Under the pieces are notes generated by a model. That model saw only the letters and a list, made by a program, of their open reading frames with translations. It had not been told where the DNA came from and ran no database searches. 64,000 nucleotides of DNA, taken from NCBI GenBank assembly GCA_044433115.1, contig JAWXTY010000006.1, forward strand, positions 1-64,000. Reading direction: 5' to 3'. Positions 36,062-45,415 of this stretch are shown one piece after another; position 1 is the stretch's first letter; each line of letters starts with the position of its first letter. Made by a program: the position numbers and the translations under genes. Source of the DNA: CAKUIA01 sp044433115 (GTDB lineage Bacteria; Verrucomicrobiota; Verrucomicrobiia; Opitutales; Intestinicryptomonadaceae).

Positions 36062-36490
36062 ATGTTGCAAAAAATAGATCATATTGGAATTGCGGTAAAG
36101 TCTCTTGAAGAGTCTATCCCGTATTACGAAAACGCACTATGCTTAAAATGCGAAGGCATTGAAGAAGTAGCTAGTCAAAAAGTGAAAACAGCTTTTTTCA
36201 CAGTTGGAGATGTTCACCTAGAACTATTAGAGCCAACATCGGAAGATAGCCCTATTGCTAAGTTCTTAGAAAAGAACCCAGCAGGTGGCGTTCACCACGT
36301 AGCTTTTGCTACAGATAGCGTACCTAATGCTCTAGCTCACGTTTTAGAACAAGGCGTTAGATTAATCGACACTAAACCAAGGGCAGGTGCTCATGGTAAA
36401 GAAATTGCATTTTTACACCCAAAATCAACTATGGGAGTCTTGACTGAGTTTTGTCAAGATGCTCAAAATGGCTGTTCTTGCGGACACTAA
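36062..36490 (+). CDS. mce: Methylmalonyl-CoA epimerase
   Basis: 142 residues, VOC fold. Metal-ligand segments are KIDHIGIAVKSLEESIPYY near the start, GGVHHVAFATD in the middle and MGVLTEFCQ near the end, matching the His/His/Glu of the family. It interconverts (S)- and (R)-methylmalonyl-CoA, linking mutase and decarboxylase. First gene of the propionate cluster. Ends in a Cys/Gly/His tail (NGCSCGH) of unknown meaning. Methylmalonyl-CoA mutase itself is not in the window. Confidence 0.93.
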   Translation: MLQKIDHIGIAVKSLEESIPYYENALCLKCEGIEEVASQKVKTAFFTVGDVHLELLEPTSEDSPIAKFLEKNPAGGVHHVAFATDSVPNALAHVLEQGVRLIDTKPRAGAHGKEIAFLHPKSTMGVLTEFCQDAQNGCSCGH

Positions 36491-36506
36491 TAATATATAA
36501 AACAAA

Positions 36507-36571
36507 GGCGATTTCTAAAAATTAGTTTTAAAAAGTACGATAAATATTTTTACTAGTTTTTAGAATTGAAC
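36507..36571 (+). repeat. Very short degenerate mini-element, copy 9
   Basis: About 65 bp: GATTTCTAAAAATTAGTTTT at the left and ACTAGTTTTTAGAATTG at the right keep the inverted termini, while almost all of the interior is gone. It lies between mce and mmdA, where the short hairpin could shape the mRNA. Confidence 0.6.
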
Positions 36572-36590
36572 TAAATAAACAAGGAAAATT

Positions 36591-38144
36591 ATGGCTATAG
36601 ACAAAAGTTTAATGGACGAACTAAAAAAGCGTCAAGAAGCAATATTTGCAGCAGGTGGTGCAGATAAAATAGAAAAGAGACATCAGAAAGGTTTGATGTC
36701 TGCTAGAGAAAGAATAGAGTTCTTTTTTGACGAAGGCACTTTTCAAGAATTTTTTATGCACGTTGGTGCTAAACCAAACGCATTTCAATCAAAACCTAAG
36801 CCAAGCCCAGCTGATGGTGTTATAACAGGTATAGGTTATGTAGCTGGTAGACCAGTTGCGGCGTTTAGCCAAGACTTCACTGTAACAGGTGGTTCACTAG
36901 GTTCTAATCACGCTAAGAAGATTGTTGATTTAATGAAGTTTGCAGCTGCAAATGGTATGCCTATAATGGGTGTAAACGACAGTGGTGGTGCTAGAATACA
37001 AGAAGCTGTTGAAGCACTTTCAGGTTATGGACAAATTTTCTTTGAAAACGTTAGAGCTTCTGGTGTAGTACCTCAAATTTCTATAATAGCAGGTCCTTGT
37101 GCAGGTGGTGCAGCTTACAGCCCAGCTTTGATGGACTTTATTATTATGACTAAGACAAACTCTAATTTGTTTATCTGTGGTCCTCAAGTTATTACGGCAG
37201 CTACAGGCGAAAAGGCAGACTTGAATATGTTTGCTACAGCAGACGCACACGCTGCAGTTTCTGGTAACATTCACTTAGTTGCTAACGACGACAAGCACGC
37301 TTTAGAATTGGCGAAAGAATTATTATCTTACTTGCCATCTAACAATATGCAAGACCCTCCACACGACTTGTCTAAGCCTATCACAACTTCTTATGACGAA
37401 GGTATGTTAGAGCTTATTCCAGAAAATTCTAAAATGCCTTTAGATGTTTATAAGGTAATTAATAGAATAGTAGACAATGGTGTATTCTTTGAAATCCAAG
37501 CTGCATTTGCTAAGAATGTAGTAGTTGGTTTTGCAAGGATAGAAGGTGTAGTTGTTGGTATTATCGCAAATCAGCCTAATTTCAAGGCAGGTTGCTTGGA
37601 TATTGACGCTTCAGATAAGGCAGCTCGTTTCATTAGAACTTGTAATGTTTATAATGTACCTATCGTTAATTTAGTTGACGTTCCTGGATTTATGCCTGGT
37701 TTAGCTCAAGAACGTGGTGGTATTATTCGTCATGGTGCTAAGATGTTATTTGCTTATGCAGCTTGTACTTGCCCAGTAATTACTATGATTTTAAGAAAAT
37801 CTTATGGTGGTGCTTACTTGGCTATGTGCTCTATAGATATGGGTGCAGATATGGTATTTGCTTGGCCTACAGCTGAAATTGCTGTTATGGGTGCAGAAGG
37901 TGCTGTTAAGGTTCTATTTAAAAAGGAAATCGACGCTGCTGAAGACCCTGCTAAGAGAGAAGCTGAACTTAAGGCTGAATATTCTAAGAACTTTGCTAAC
38001 CCTTACCAAGCTGCAAGCACTGGTATGGTTACAGACGTTATCGACCCTGCAACTACTCGCCACACTTTGGCTCTTGCATTGCGTCAAACTTTGAATACTC
38101 GCAAGCCTCGTTTAGCTAAAAAACACGGCAATATCCCTCTATAA
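36591..38144 (+). CDS. mmdA: Methylmalonyl-CoA decarboxylase alpha subunit (carboxyltransferase)
   Basis: 517 residues, crotonase-like carboxyltransferase with two halves. VNDSGGARIQEAVEALSGYG and AGPCAGGAAYSPAL form the first oxyanion region. LVDVPGFMPGLAQERGGIIRHGAK and RKSYGGAYLAMCS form the second. It moves the carboxyl group of methylmalonyl-CoA to biotin on the carrier subunit. Together with the small membrane subunit, biotin carrier and Na+-pump beta subunit downstream it forms the Na+-translocating decarboxylase. Propionyl-CoA carboxylase beta is a close relative, but the OadB-like gene in the same cluster favours decarboxylation. AAGGA precedes the ATG. Confidence 0.93.
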   Translation: MAIDKSLMDELKKRQEAIFAAGGADKIEKRHQKGLMSARERIEFFFDEGTFQEFFMHVGAKPNAFQSKPKPSPADGVITGIGYVAGRPVAAFSQDFTVTGGSLGSNHAKKIVDLMKFAAANGMPIMGVNDSGGARIQEAVEALSGYGQIFFENVRASGVVPQISIIAGPCAGGAAYSPALMDFIIMTKTNSNLFICGPQVITAATGEKADLNMFATADAHAAVSGNIHLVANDDKHALELAKELLSYLPSNNMQDPPHDLSKPITTSYDEGMLELIPENSKMPLDVYKVINRIVDNGVFFEIQAAFAKNVVVGFARIEGVVVGIIANQPNFKAGCLDIDASDKAARFIRTCNVYNVPIVNLVDVPGFMPGLAQERGGIIRHGAKMLFAYAACTCPVITMILRKSYGGAYLAMCSIDMGADMVFAWPTAEIAVMGAEGAVKVLFKKEIDAAEDPAKREAELKAEYSKNFANPYQAASTGMVTDVIDPATTRHTLALALRQTLNTRKPRLAKKHGNIPL

Positions 38145-38162
38145 TAAAGAAAAGGAAAAATT

Positions 38163-38525
38163 ATGATGTTCACATTGGCAAATGCAACAGGAGAACCAGA
38201 AGGTTTAGGGCTTATGCTCGTAGGCTTTTTCGTGGTATGTTTCATATTGTTATCTTTAGCAGGCGTTACAGCTTTAATAGGCTTTGCGTTTAAGATTAAA
38301 GATAAGTTAATGATGAAGAGTGATACACCAGTGGTAATTACTCCTCAAGAAAGCAAAGTGCAAGCTTTTGTAGCTCCTGAGATTATGGCAGTTATTTCTG
38401 CTGCAGTTTTCGTGGCTATGCAAGGCAATGAATACAAAATCGTATCTATAGAGGCAGCGGCAAAAGATTTATCTTGGGCAAAGGCTTCTAGGAATGACTT
38501 ATTCAAATCACACAAATTGAGATAA
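38163..38525 (+). CDS. mmdD: OadG/MmdD-like small membrane subunit of the decarboxylase
   Basis: 120 residues. One N-terminal membrane helix (LGLMLVGFFVVCFILLSLAGVTALIGFAF), a short linker and a C-terminal segment PEIMAVISAAVFVAMQGNEYKIVSIE are typical of OadG/MmdD-type subunits that hold the complex together. Position between mmdA and the biotin carrier supports the call. The sequence is poorly conserved in this family. Confidence 0.8.
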   Translation: MMFTLANATGEPEGLGLMLVGFFVVCFILLSLAGVTALIGFAFKIKDKLMMKSDTPVVITPQESKVQAFVAPEIMAVISAAVFVAMQGNEYKIVSIEAAAKDLSWAKASRNDLFKSHKLR

Positions 38526-38579
38526 TAAAATTAAGATAACAAAATTTAAAAATAATAGAAAAACAGAAAGATTTATAAA

Positions 38580-38987
38580 ATGACAAAGCAATTAAAAATT
38601 ACAGTTGAAGGTAAAACATATAACGTTGAAGTTGAAATGCTAGGAGGTGCAGTATCTGCTCCAGCTCCAGTTATGGCAACTCCAGTAGCAGCAGCTCCAG
38701 TGGCAGCAGCAGTAGCAGCTCCAGTTGCAGCTCCAGTGGCTGCCCCAGTTGCAGCTCCAGTGGCGGCAGCAGGTGCAGGCGACGTAGTTAGCCCATTGGC
38801 TGCAGTTGTAGTTTCTGTAGACGTTACTGCAGGGCAACAAGTTAAAGAAGGCGATAAGCTAATCACTTTGGAAGCTATGAAGATGAATACATTTGTATTT
38901 GCTCCAAAAGCTGGTACAGTAGGTGCTGCAAAAGTATCTGCAGGACAAAGTGTTGCTGAAGGGCAAGCTTTGATTTCTATTTCATAA
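38580..38987 (+). CDS. mmdC: Biotin carboxyl carrier subunit
   Basis: 135 residues. A short N-terminal strand region, then an Ala/Pro/Val-rich flexible linker (about residues 25-66), then the biotinyl domain with EAMKM, the biotinylated residue being Lys101. The linker swings biotin between the carboxyltransferase and the membrane pump. The repetitive linker creates long spurious open frames on the opposite strand. Confidence 0.95.
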   Translation: MTKQLKITVEGKTYNVEVEMLGGAVSAPAPVMATPVAAAPVAAAVAAPVAAPVAAPVAAPVAAAGAGDVVSPLAAVVVSVDVTAGQQVKEGDKLITLEAMKMNTFVFAPKAGTVGAAKVSAGQSVAEGQALISIS

Positions 38988-39016
38988 TAGCCTTTAATTA
39001 AAGAAACAATAAGATT

Positions 39017-40612
39017 ATGTTTCAATCATTTATTGACCTATTAACACAATCAGGCTTTTTCTATTTGGATTGGCGTATGATTGTGATGTGGGCTGTAGTT
39101 GGTGTACTGTTTTACTTGGCTGTAAAGCACCAATTTGAGCCTTTACTTTTAATTCCAATAGCATTTGGTGCATTGTTGGCTAACTTGCCTACAAGTGGGG
39201 TAATCAATAAGCCAGCTGGCGAAATTGTTGCCCAAGAAAGTGGTGTACTAGTAGAAGTATTTGTTCAAAAAGAGCAAAAAATTTCTATGCCAAGAGTTAT
39301 TAAAGACCAACCAGACGCTTTTTGGCGTTTGATTGACGAAGACAAAGCAACTGACACAGCTTATATACAAAAGACTTTGCAAGATTACTTAAACGAAGTT
39401 GCAGCTGCTACTACAGTAGTAGCAGACGAAAGTGCTTCCGAACAAGTTTCTCGTGATGCAATGGGCATACCTACTTTAGTTGCAATCTTGAACCCAGATG
39501 CAGTTTTACAGGAAGAAAAAGACGCTTGGAAAAAGCAAGCTGTTACTGTGGAATTTGCTGGCAATCAAATGGAAGTTAGACTTGACGACAAGCTCATTTG
39601 GGCTAACGCAAGTGGTGTAATTACTTCAGTTATGCAAAAGGGTAAAGTTGTTAAGGGCGAAGCTATTATAGACGCATACGACTCTCACTTTGGGGGCTTG
39701 TATCACTATATACAAATGGGTATTATCCTTGAAATCTTCCCTCCTTTAATCTTCTTGGGCGTTGGTGCATTGACTGACTTTGGTCCATTAATTGCAAACC
39801 CTAAGACTCTATTGTTGGGTGCTGCTGCTCAATTTGGTGTATTTGCTACATTATTTGGTGCAACTTTCTTAGGCTTTAGCCCAGAAGAAGCGGCTTCCAT
39901 TGGTATTATTGGCGGTGCAGATGGTCCAACTTCCATATTCTTATCGAATAAGTTAGCTCCACACTTGCTAGCCCCTATCGCTGTTGCAGCCTATAGTTAT
40001 ATGGCATTAGTGCCTATCATTCAACCACCTATAATGAGGTTATTGACGACTGTTAAAGAAAGAAAAATCAAAATGCAAAGCTTGAGAAAAGTTTCTCGTT
40101 TGGAAAAATTGATTTTCGCAATAGTTGTTACAATATTCTGTATCTTATTAGTACCAGATGCGTCTGCACTAGTGGGTATGTTGATGTTGGGTAACTTTAT
40201 CAGAGAGTCTGGCGTTTGCGATAGATTGAGCAAGGCTGCACAAAACGAATTGATAAATGTAACTACAATTTTCTTGGGTACTTCAGTTGGTATTACAATG
40301 ACTGGCGACAAATTCTTGAGAACTGAAACATTGTCTATCTTGTTCTTAGGTGTAATAGCTTTCATTATTGCAACTGGAGCAGGCTTGATTATGGCAAAGA
40401 CTATGAACTTGTTCTTGAAGAAAAAGATTAACCCTCTCATTGGTTCAGCAGGTGTATCAGCAGTGCCTATGGCAGCGAGAGTTTCTCACGTTGAAGGTCA
40501 AAAAGCAGATCCTAGCAACTTCTTGTTAATGCACGCAATGGGACCAAATGTTGCAGGTGTAATAGGTACAGCAGTTGTGGCAGGTTTCTTTATATCAACA
40601 CTAGCACACTAA
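39017..40612 (+). CDS. mmdB: Na+-pumping decarboxylase beta subunit with an unusual extra domain
   Basis: 531 residues, longer than the about 375-435 usual for OadB/MmdB. The membrane core is complete: EPLLLIPIAFGALLANLP, FPPLIFLGVGALTDFGPL, GIIGGADGPTSIF (Na+/biotin pocket), AYSYMALVPIIQPP, and KINPLIGSAGVSAVPMAARV. Between residues 61 and 224 an extra soluble segment is inserted between the first helices and the core. It contains two lipoyl-like half motifs (ESGVLVEVFVQKEQKI and ASGVITSVMQKGKVVKGEAI) but no EAMKM. It decarboxylates carboxybiotin and exports Na+. The role of the insert is unknown. Confidence 0.93.
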   Translation: MFQSFIDLLTQSGFFYLDWRMIVMWAVVGVLFYLAVKHQFEPLLLIPIAFGALLANLPTSGVINKPAGEIVAQESGVLVEVFVQKEQKISMPRVIKDQPDAFWRLIDEDKATDTAYIQKTLQDYLNEVAAATTVVADESASEQVSRDAMGIPTLVAILNPDAVLQEEKDAWKKQAVTVEFAGNQMEVRLDDKLIWANASGVITSVMQKGKVVKGEAIIDAYDSHFGGLYHYIQMGIILEIFPPLIFLGVGALTDFGPLIANPKTLLLGAAAQFGVFATLFGATFLGFSPEEAASIGIIGGADGPTSIFLSNKLAPHLLAPIAVAAYSYMALVPIIQPPIMRLLTTVKERKIKMQSLRKVSRLEKLIFAIVVTIFCILLVPDASALVGMLMLGNFIRESGVCDRLSKAAQNELINVTTIFLGTSVGITMTGDKFLRTETLSILFLGVIAFIIATGAGLIMAKTMNLFLKKKINPLIGSAGVSAVPMAARVSHVEGQKADPSNFLLMHAMGPNVAGVIGTAVVAGFFISTLAH

Positions 40613-40620
40613 AACTTAAA

Positions 40621-40655
40621 ATGGGGTTCGATTTATATCAACCCCATATTCTTTT
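40621..40655 (+). terminator. Terminator after the decarboxylase genes
   Basis: ATGGGGTT pairs with AACCCCAT (40621-40628 with 40640-40647), followed by a T-rich stretch. Confidence 0.75.
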
Positions 40656-40691
40656 AAACATAACACAAAATTTTTTAACTAAATAAAATAT

Positions 40692-42173
40692 ATGAATTAC
40701 AATATTATGACAGCAGATGAAGCTGCATCTATGATCAACCACGGTGATCAAGTTTGCATAAGTGGCTTCACTCCAGCAGGTGCAATCAAGGCAATTCCTA
40801 CAGCTATCGCAAAAAAAGCAGAAGCTGAGCAAGCAGCAGGAAGACCTTTTAAACTAAATATCTATAGTGGAGCATCTACTGGTGCCTCTTGCGATAGCGT
40901 ATTGGCAAAGGCAAATGCAGTTAACTTTAGAACTCCTTATCAATCTAGTGCAGAGCTAAGAAATTTGGCTAACGCTAATTTGGTAAACTATGTGGATATG
41001 AACTTATCTGTCTTGGCTCAAGAAATGAACTATGGCTTTTATGGCGAGTACGACTGGGCAGTAGTTGAAGCTTGTGATTTAACTGACACAGGCGAAATCA
41101 TTTTGACAACTTCTGTAGGTATCGCTCCAACAGCTTTGAAATTGGCTAAGAAGATTATCATTGAGTTAAATGAATATCACCCAGCAGCTTTGAGAGGTAT
41201 GCACGATATATACGAAGTTGCAAATCCTCCTTTTAGAAAGGAAATTCCTATCTGTTCTGTATCAGACAGAGCTGGCGTAGATTACGTTAAGGTAGACCCA
41301 TCTAAGATTGTTGCAGTGGTTAAGACTAATGCAGCTGACGAAGTTGGTGGCTTTAAACCTTGTGATCCTACTACTCAAAAGATTGGCGAAAATGTTGCAA
41401 ACTTCTTGGCTAATGAAATTAAGACAGGTAGAGTTCCTGCATCTTTCTTGCCATTGCAAAGTGGTGTAGGCAATATTGCAAACGCTGTTATGTCTGCTTT
41501 AGGCGACCACCCAGACATTCCTAATTTCTCTATGTATTCTGAAGTTGCTCAAGACTCAGTTTTAGATTTAATTGAAGCTGGAAGAATAGACTTTGTTTCT
41601 GCAACATCTTTGACAGTTACTTCTGAAAAGCTACAAAAGCTTTACGCAGACTTAGAAGAGTACAAGAAGAAGATTATCCTTCGTCCTCAAGAAATTTCTA
41701 ATAACCCTGAAGTTTCAAGAAGAATTGGTGTGATTTCTATCAACACAGCAATCGAAGCAGACATATTTGGCAACATCAACTCTACTCACATTATGGGTCA
41801 AAAGATGATGAATGGCATAGGCGGTTCTGCAGACTTCACAAGTTCAGCATACATATCTATATTTACAACTCCTGCAAGTGCAAAGGGTGGTATGATTAGC
41901 TCTATCGTTCCATTGTGCTCACACATCGACCACACTGAACACACAGTCAAGGTTATCGTATCTGAATATGGCGTTGCAGACTTAAGAGGCAAGACTCCTC
42001 AAGAGCGTGTTGACATTATGATTGATAATGTTGCAGCTCCTGAATATAGAGACCACCTAAGAAAGTTTATGGCGAGCGTACCTCAAGGACATACTCCTCA
42101 AACTTTATCTAAGGCATACGCTATGCACGAAGCTTTCGTAAACGAAGGCGATATGCGTAAGGCTCAATTTTAA
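40692..42173 (+). CDS. Acetyl-CoA hydrolase/CoA-transferase family (succinyl- or propionyl-CoA:acid CoA-transferase)
   Basis: 493 residues. VCISGFTPAGAIKAIP at the start, LQSGVGNIANAVMSAL in the middle, and GIGGSADFTSSAYISIF with YGVADLRGKTPQER at the end match the class I acetyl-CoA hydrolase/transferase family. Next to the methylmalonyl-CoA decarboxylase the expected reaction is propionyl-CoA + succinate to propionate + succinyl-CoA, closing the succinate-propionate cycle. An acetate-using variant is equally compatible with the sequence. Own terminator after the gene. Confidence 0.9.
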   Translation: MNYNIMTADEAASMINHGDQVCISGFTPAGAIKAIPTAIAKKAEAEQAAGRPFKLNIYSGASTGASCDSVLAKANAVNFRTPYQSSAELRNLANANLVNYVDMNLSVLAQEMNYGFYGEYDWAVVEACDLTDTGEIILTTSVGIAPTALKLAKKIIIELNEYHPAALRGMHDIYEVANPPFRKEIPICSVSDRAGVDYVKVDPSKIVAVVKTNAADEVGGFKPCDPTTQKIGENVANFLANEIKTGRVPASFLPLQSGVGNIANAVMSALGDHPDIPNFSMYSEVAQDSVLDLIEAGRIDFVSATSLTVTSEKLQKLYADLEEYKKKIILRPQEISNNPEVSRRIGVISINTAIEADIFGNINSTHIMGQKMMNGIGGSADFTSSAYISIFTTPASAKGGMISSIVPLCSHIDHTEHTVKVIVSEYGVADLRGKTPQERVDIMIDNVAAPEYRDHLRKFMASVPQGHTPQTLSKAYAMHEAFVNEGDMRKAQF

Positions 42174-42195
42174 GAATACCTTAGTATGCAAAAGG

Positions 42196-42223
42196 AAACC
42201 TCACTTATTCAAGTGGGGTTTTT
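42196..42223 (+). terminator. Terminator after the CoA-transferase
   Basis: AACCTCACTT pairs with AAGTGGGGTT (one wobble) around ATTC, followed by T3. Confidence 0.85.
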
Positions 42224-42259
42224 GCATAAAAGCACCTTTAAACAAAAACTATAATTAAA

Positions 42260-43591
42260 ATGATAAATAGAATACTTGGCTTTTTTGATAGGCTATTTTC
42301 GCTTAAGAAAAATAACACAACTTTTGCTAGAGAAGTTATTGCAGGAATTACAACATTTTCAGCAATGGCGTATATATTAGCAGTAAACCCAGCTATACTT
42401 GCAAACGCTGGAATGGATAAACTTGTATTGATAAGTGTTACAGCTATTGCAGCTGCTCTTGGCTGTGTGTTGATTGCCTTTATCGCAAATTCGCCTATAG
42501 CGATTGCACCTACAATGGGTTCGAATGCTTTTTTTGCCTTTGTGATTTGTGTGGGAATGGGCTTGCAGTGGCAAGAGGCTTTGTCTTTGGTTTTCTATAA
42601 TGGTATATTCTTTCTAATTATTTCTGTTACAGGAATTAGAGAAAAACTTATGCAGGCAGTTCCTCCCACTTTGCACATAGGCTTGCAAGCTGGTATTGGG
42701 CTTTTTATCGCATTTTTAGGGCTACAAACTGCAGGGCTTGCTATTGCCAGCGAGTCGACTTTGGTGGCTTTCCCAGAAATAAATAAACCTGAAATACTTT
42801 TTGCCTTAGCTGGAATTGCCCTAATGAGTGTATTATTTATAAGGAATGTTTTTGGGGGGATTTTATTGTCAGTTTTGATTATGACTGGCGTTGGGCTTTT
42901 TATAACAGGCTCAAATGGAGAGGCTATTTCTTGCTTAGCAAGCGAGTGTTTTTCAATGCCTACAGGTATATCTTCTACATTTTTTCAGCTGGATTTTGCT
43001 TATCCATTTAAGAACTTTTCAGTTGCATTGCCTATAATATTTACGCTTTTAATTGTAGATATATTTGACACTTTAGGCAGTGCTATCGCTATGGCAAAGG
43101 TCGCAGGCTTTGCAGATAAAAATGGCAAGATAAAGGGGGTAAATAAGATATTTTTGGCAGACTCTATCTCTACTATAACAGGCTCGCTTTTGGGAGCATC
43201 TACAACTGGAGCTTATGTTGAGTCGGCAACTGGCATAGAAAGTGGAGGACGCACTGGCTTAACTTCTCTAGTCGTTGGCATACTCTTTTTGCTCGCATTA
43301 TTCGTATCGCCAATAATCAATATGATACCTCCTCAGGCAGTTGCCCCATCTTTAATTATAGTGGGGCTACTTATGCTAAAGTCTTTCAAGGATATTAATT
43401 ATTCAGACTTTGCAGAATTTATGCCAGCTGTGCTTTGTATGTTGGTAATTACCCTAAGTTGCAAAATCACAGAGGGCTTCGCCTTTGGCTTAATCGCTTA
43501 CGTTATACTTATGATTGCCACAAAGCGAGCAAAGCAAATAAATTTAGCGACTTGGGTTCTTTTTGCTATAATGCTTGTGTATTTAATTTAG
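42260..43591 (+). CDS. NCS2-family purine permease (AzgA/PbuG type)
   Basis: 443 residues and about 12-14 membrane helices. REVIAGITTFSAMAYILAVNP at the start, PTMGSNAFFAF in the third helix and STTGAYVESATGIESGGRTGLTS are hallmarks of the AzgA-like hypoxanthine/guanine permeases. It imports purine bases by proton symport. Its last 26 bases overlap the end of rsmD on the other strand. Confidence 0.92.
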   Translation: MINRILGFFDRLFSLKKNNTTFAREVIAGITTFSAMAYILAVNPAILANAGMDKLVLISVTAIAAALGCVLIAFIANSPIAIAPTMGSNAFFAFVICVGMGLQWQEALSLVFYNGIFFLIISVTGIREKLMQAVPPTLHIGLQAGIGLFIAFLGLQTAGLAIASESTLVAFPEINKPEILFALAGIALMSVLFIRNVFGGILLSVLIMTGVGLFITGSNGEAISCLASECFSMPTGISSTFFQLDFAYPFKNFSVALPIIFTLLIVDIFDTLGSAIAMAKVAGFADKNGKIKGVNKIFLADSISTITGSLLGASTTGAYVESATGIESGGRTGLTSLVVGILFLLALFVSPIINMIPPQAVAPSLIIVGLLMLKSFKDINYSDFAEFMPAVLCMLVITLSCKITEGFAFGLIAYVILMIATKRAKQINLATWVLFAIMLVYLI

Positions 43592-44138
43592 CCTTCTTCA
43601 TTATAATTTGAGTGGGCTTTCCCTTAGATTTTTTGCCGAGTCTTTTGAGTATTTCAAAGTTTTGGAAATGCTCAAGGCTAAATTCAAAGGGAGCTTCTAG
43701 CATTATTATAGTATTAGCGTCGCTTAGGCTCTCTATGAGTTGGGCAATTTCCTTAGACTTTTCTAGCAAAAGGGGGTAGGGAGGATCTATGAATATTAGG
43801 TCGAAAATTGTGTCGCTCTTGAATTTAAAGCAGTCAATGGGGTAAACTTTTGTATCCACATTTTTAAGGTACTTTTTTATCCCCAAAATATTTTCTCTTA
43901 TACACATTAAGGCAGACTTGTCTTTTTCTACAAAGACTGCAGAGCTTGCCCCATTGCTTAGGGCTTCAAGGGAGTAGGAGGCTGTCCCTGCAAAAAGGTC
44001 TAAGACTTTTGCCCCTTCGACTAAGTCGCCCAAAGAGGAAAATATAGCCAGCCTCGACGCTTCTGTCGCTGGACGTGTATTATTTGACTTTGGACTCTTT
44101 AAAGAAAAGCCCCTTGCTATACCTGAACTTATTCGCAC
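43566..44138 (-). CDS. rsmD: 16S rRNA (guanine-N2) methyltransferase RsmD
   Basis: 190 residues. The N-terminus MRISSGIARGFSLKSPKSNNTRPATEASRLAIF is typical of RsmD. The SAM site is VLDLFAGTASYSLEAL, and the catalytic FIDPPYP matches the N-methyltransferase motif. It methylates G966 (E. coli numbering) of 16S rRNA. The C-terminus runs into the purine permease gene from the opposite direction. Confidence 0.93.
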   Translation of the reverse strand: MRISSGIARGFSLKSPKSNNTRPATEASRLAIFSSLGDLVEGAKVLDLFAGTASYSLEALSNGASSAVFVEKDKSALMCIRENILGIKKYLKNVDTKVYPIDCFKFKSDTIFDLIFIDPPYPLLLEKSKEIAQLIESLSDANTIIMLEAPFEFSLEHFQNFEILKRLGKKSKGKPTQIIMKKAKLNTQAL

Positions 44139-44195
44139 TTTTTTCCTTTTCGTATTAAACGCTTGCCATTGAGTATCTATTTTGCTCTAATTTCA

Positions 44196-44399
44196 GGTGA
44201 GTTCTAAAAATTGGTTTTTTCAAGAAAGCAAAAACTTTGTTTTTGCACTCAGATAAGCTACAATTGCTCTTTTTAGTCTATTTTTGCTTAAACTTCCCAG
44301 CTTATCTCGTCAGATAACGTTGTTATCCTCCTCAAACGCAAGAAAATTACGTTAAAAATAATCTTAAAAATAGCTAATTGCCAATTTTTAGAACTCACC
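44196..44399 (+). mobile_element. Palindromic mini-element, copy 10
   Basis: 204 bp with termini GGTGAGTTCTAAAAATTGG and its exact complement. Flanks TTCA and TTTA differ by one base (probable old target duplication). It carries the GCAAAAACTTTGTTTTTGC hairpin in the left arm. It occupies most of the gap between rsmD and lpxR, so any lpxR promoter upstream of 44196 must read through it. Confidence 0.9.
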
Positions 44400-44421
44400 T
44401 TTATTAAAAATAACAGCTAAA

Positions 44422-45414
44422 ATGAAATTCCTAAAATATTTAATAATTAGTTTATTCTTATTTACGCAAATATCTACATTTGCCACAGAAAATCAATATA
44501 AAAATGTATTTTCTTTAGATTGGCAAAACGATATAGGCTTTTCTGATAGATATTATACTGACGCAATCAAGCTTTCTTATACAAATAAGGATAAGGATTG
44601 GTATGCAACTTATTTGCAATTTGAGTTCTTGGACTTGTTTTTAGACTTTGATAATAAGACTTTCTTTCAAAGTGTATCTATAGGGCAAGATATGTATGTG
44701 GGCTACGATATAGAAAATGCAACCCCTCCTTTAGATGATAGACCTTACTCTGGCTTTTTATATACAACTTTTACAGCTCACGCAATGGGCGAAAACACCC
44801 TAGACTCCTTTTCTATAACTTTGGGGCTAACTGGAAAGTATTCCCTTGCAGAAGACGCTCAAAAGTTTGTGCATAGTATCATAGATAGCCCCGAACCTAT
44901 GGGCTGGGATAATCAAGTTGGCACGCACTTTGGCTTTGTATTGACATATCAACACGCAAGGCGTTTGTATACTTATAAGCTAAGCGAGAACTTTTCGATG
45001 GATTTAACTGGAATGGGGCAGGTTAATTTGGGTAATGTGCTTATAGATGGCTCGCTTAAGGCTATGTTTCGCTTTGGTTTCAATTTGCCAAATAGCTACG
45101 ACTTTGTAAATATAGATTATGCGAATGCTAAAGACGTTGGCATAGCTGAAAATGGTGATGATTGGCACGCTTACATATTTGTAGGGGCAAAGGCAAGTGC
45201 TGTAGCCTATGATATTAGCCTCGATGGCAGTACTTATAATGTCGACTACGACATAGAAAAGGAATACATTACTGGCAGTGCCTACTTTGGATTTAGCACA
45301 CGCTACGATTGTTTTCAAATAGACTATTCTTTTATTATAGCCAGCGACACTTTCAAAACACAAAAAGGTGGCTTGGATTATATGTCTATAATTAGTTTTA
45401 AATATTTGCGGTAA
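44422..45414 (+). CDS. LpxR-like outer-membrane lipid A deacylase
   Basis: 330 residues. A signal peptide (1-21) is followed by a beta-barrel-like sequence. SLDWQNDIGFSDRYYTDAIKLSYT matches the N-terminal conserved region of the DUF2219/LpxR family, including the Asn-Asp and Asp-Arg-Tyr-Thr residues of the active site. It ends in an aromatic-rich strand (SIISFKYLR) like outer-membrane proteins. LpxR removes the 3'-acyloxyacyl chains of lipid A. It lies 1 base before the DUF3450 gene, apparently first in the operon of the TonB set. Confidence 0.82.
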   Translation: MKFLKYLIISLFLFTQISTFATENQYKNVFSLDWQNDIGFSDRYYTDAIKLSYTNKDKDWYATYLQFEFLDLFLDFDNKTFFQSVSIGQDMYVGYDIENATPPLDDRPYSGFLYTTFTAHAMGENTLDSFSITLGLTGKYSLAEDAQKFVHSIIDSPEPMGWDNQVGTHFGFVLTYQHARRLYTYKLSENFSMDLTGMGQVNLGNVLIDGSLKAMFRFGFNLPNSYDFVNIDYANAKDVGIAENGDDWHAYIFVGAKASAVAYDISLDGSTYNVDYDIEKEYITGSAYFGFSTRYDCFQIDYSFIIASDTFKTQKGGLDYMSIISFKYLR

Positions 45415-45415
45415 A

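Noticed and set aside
38573..39025. Long open frames opposite the biotin carrier gene (and opposite the TonB-like gene at 48822-49073)
   Set aside because: Caused by the Ala/Pro/Val repeat coding on the other strand; no start signals and low-complexity products.
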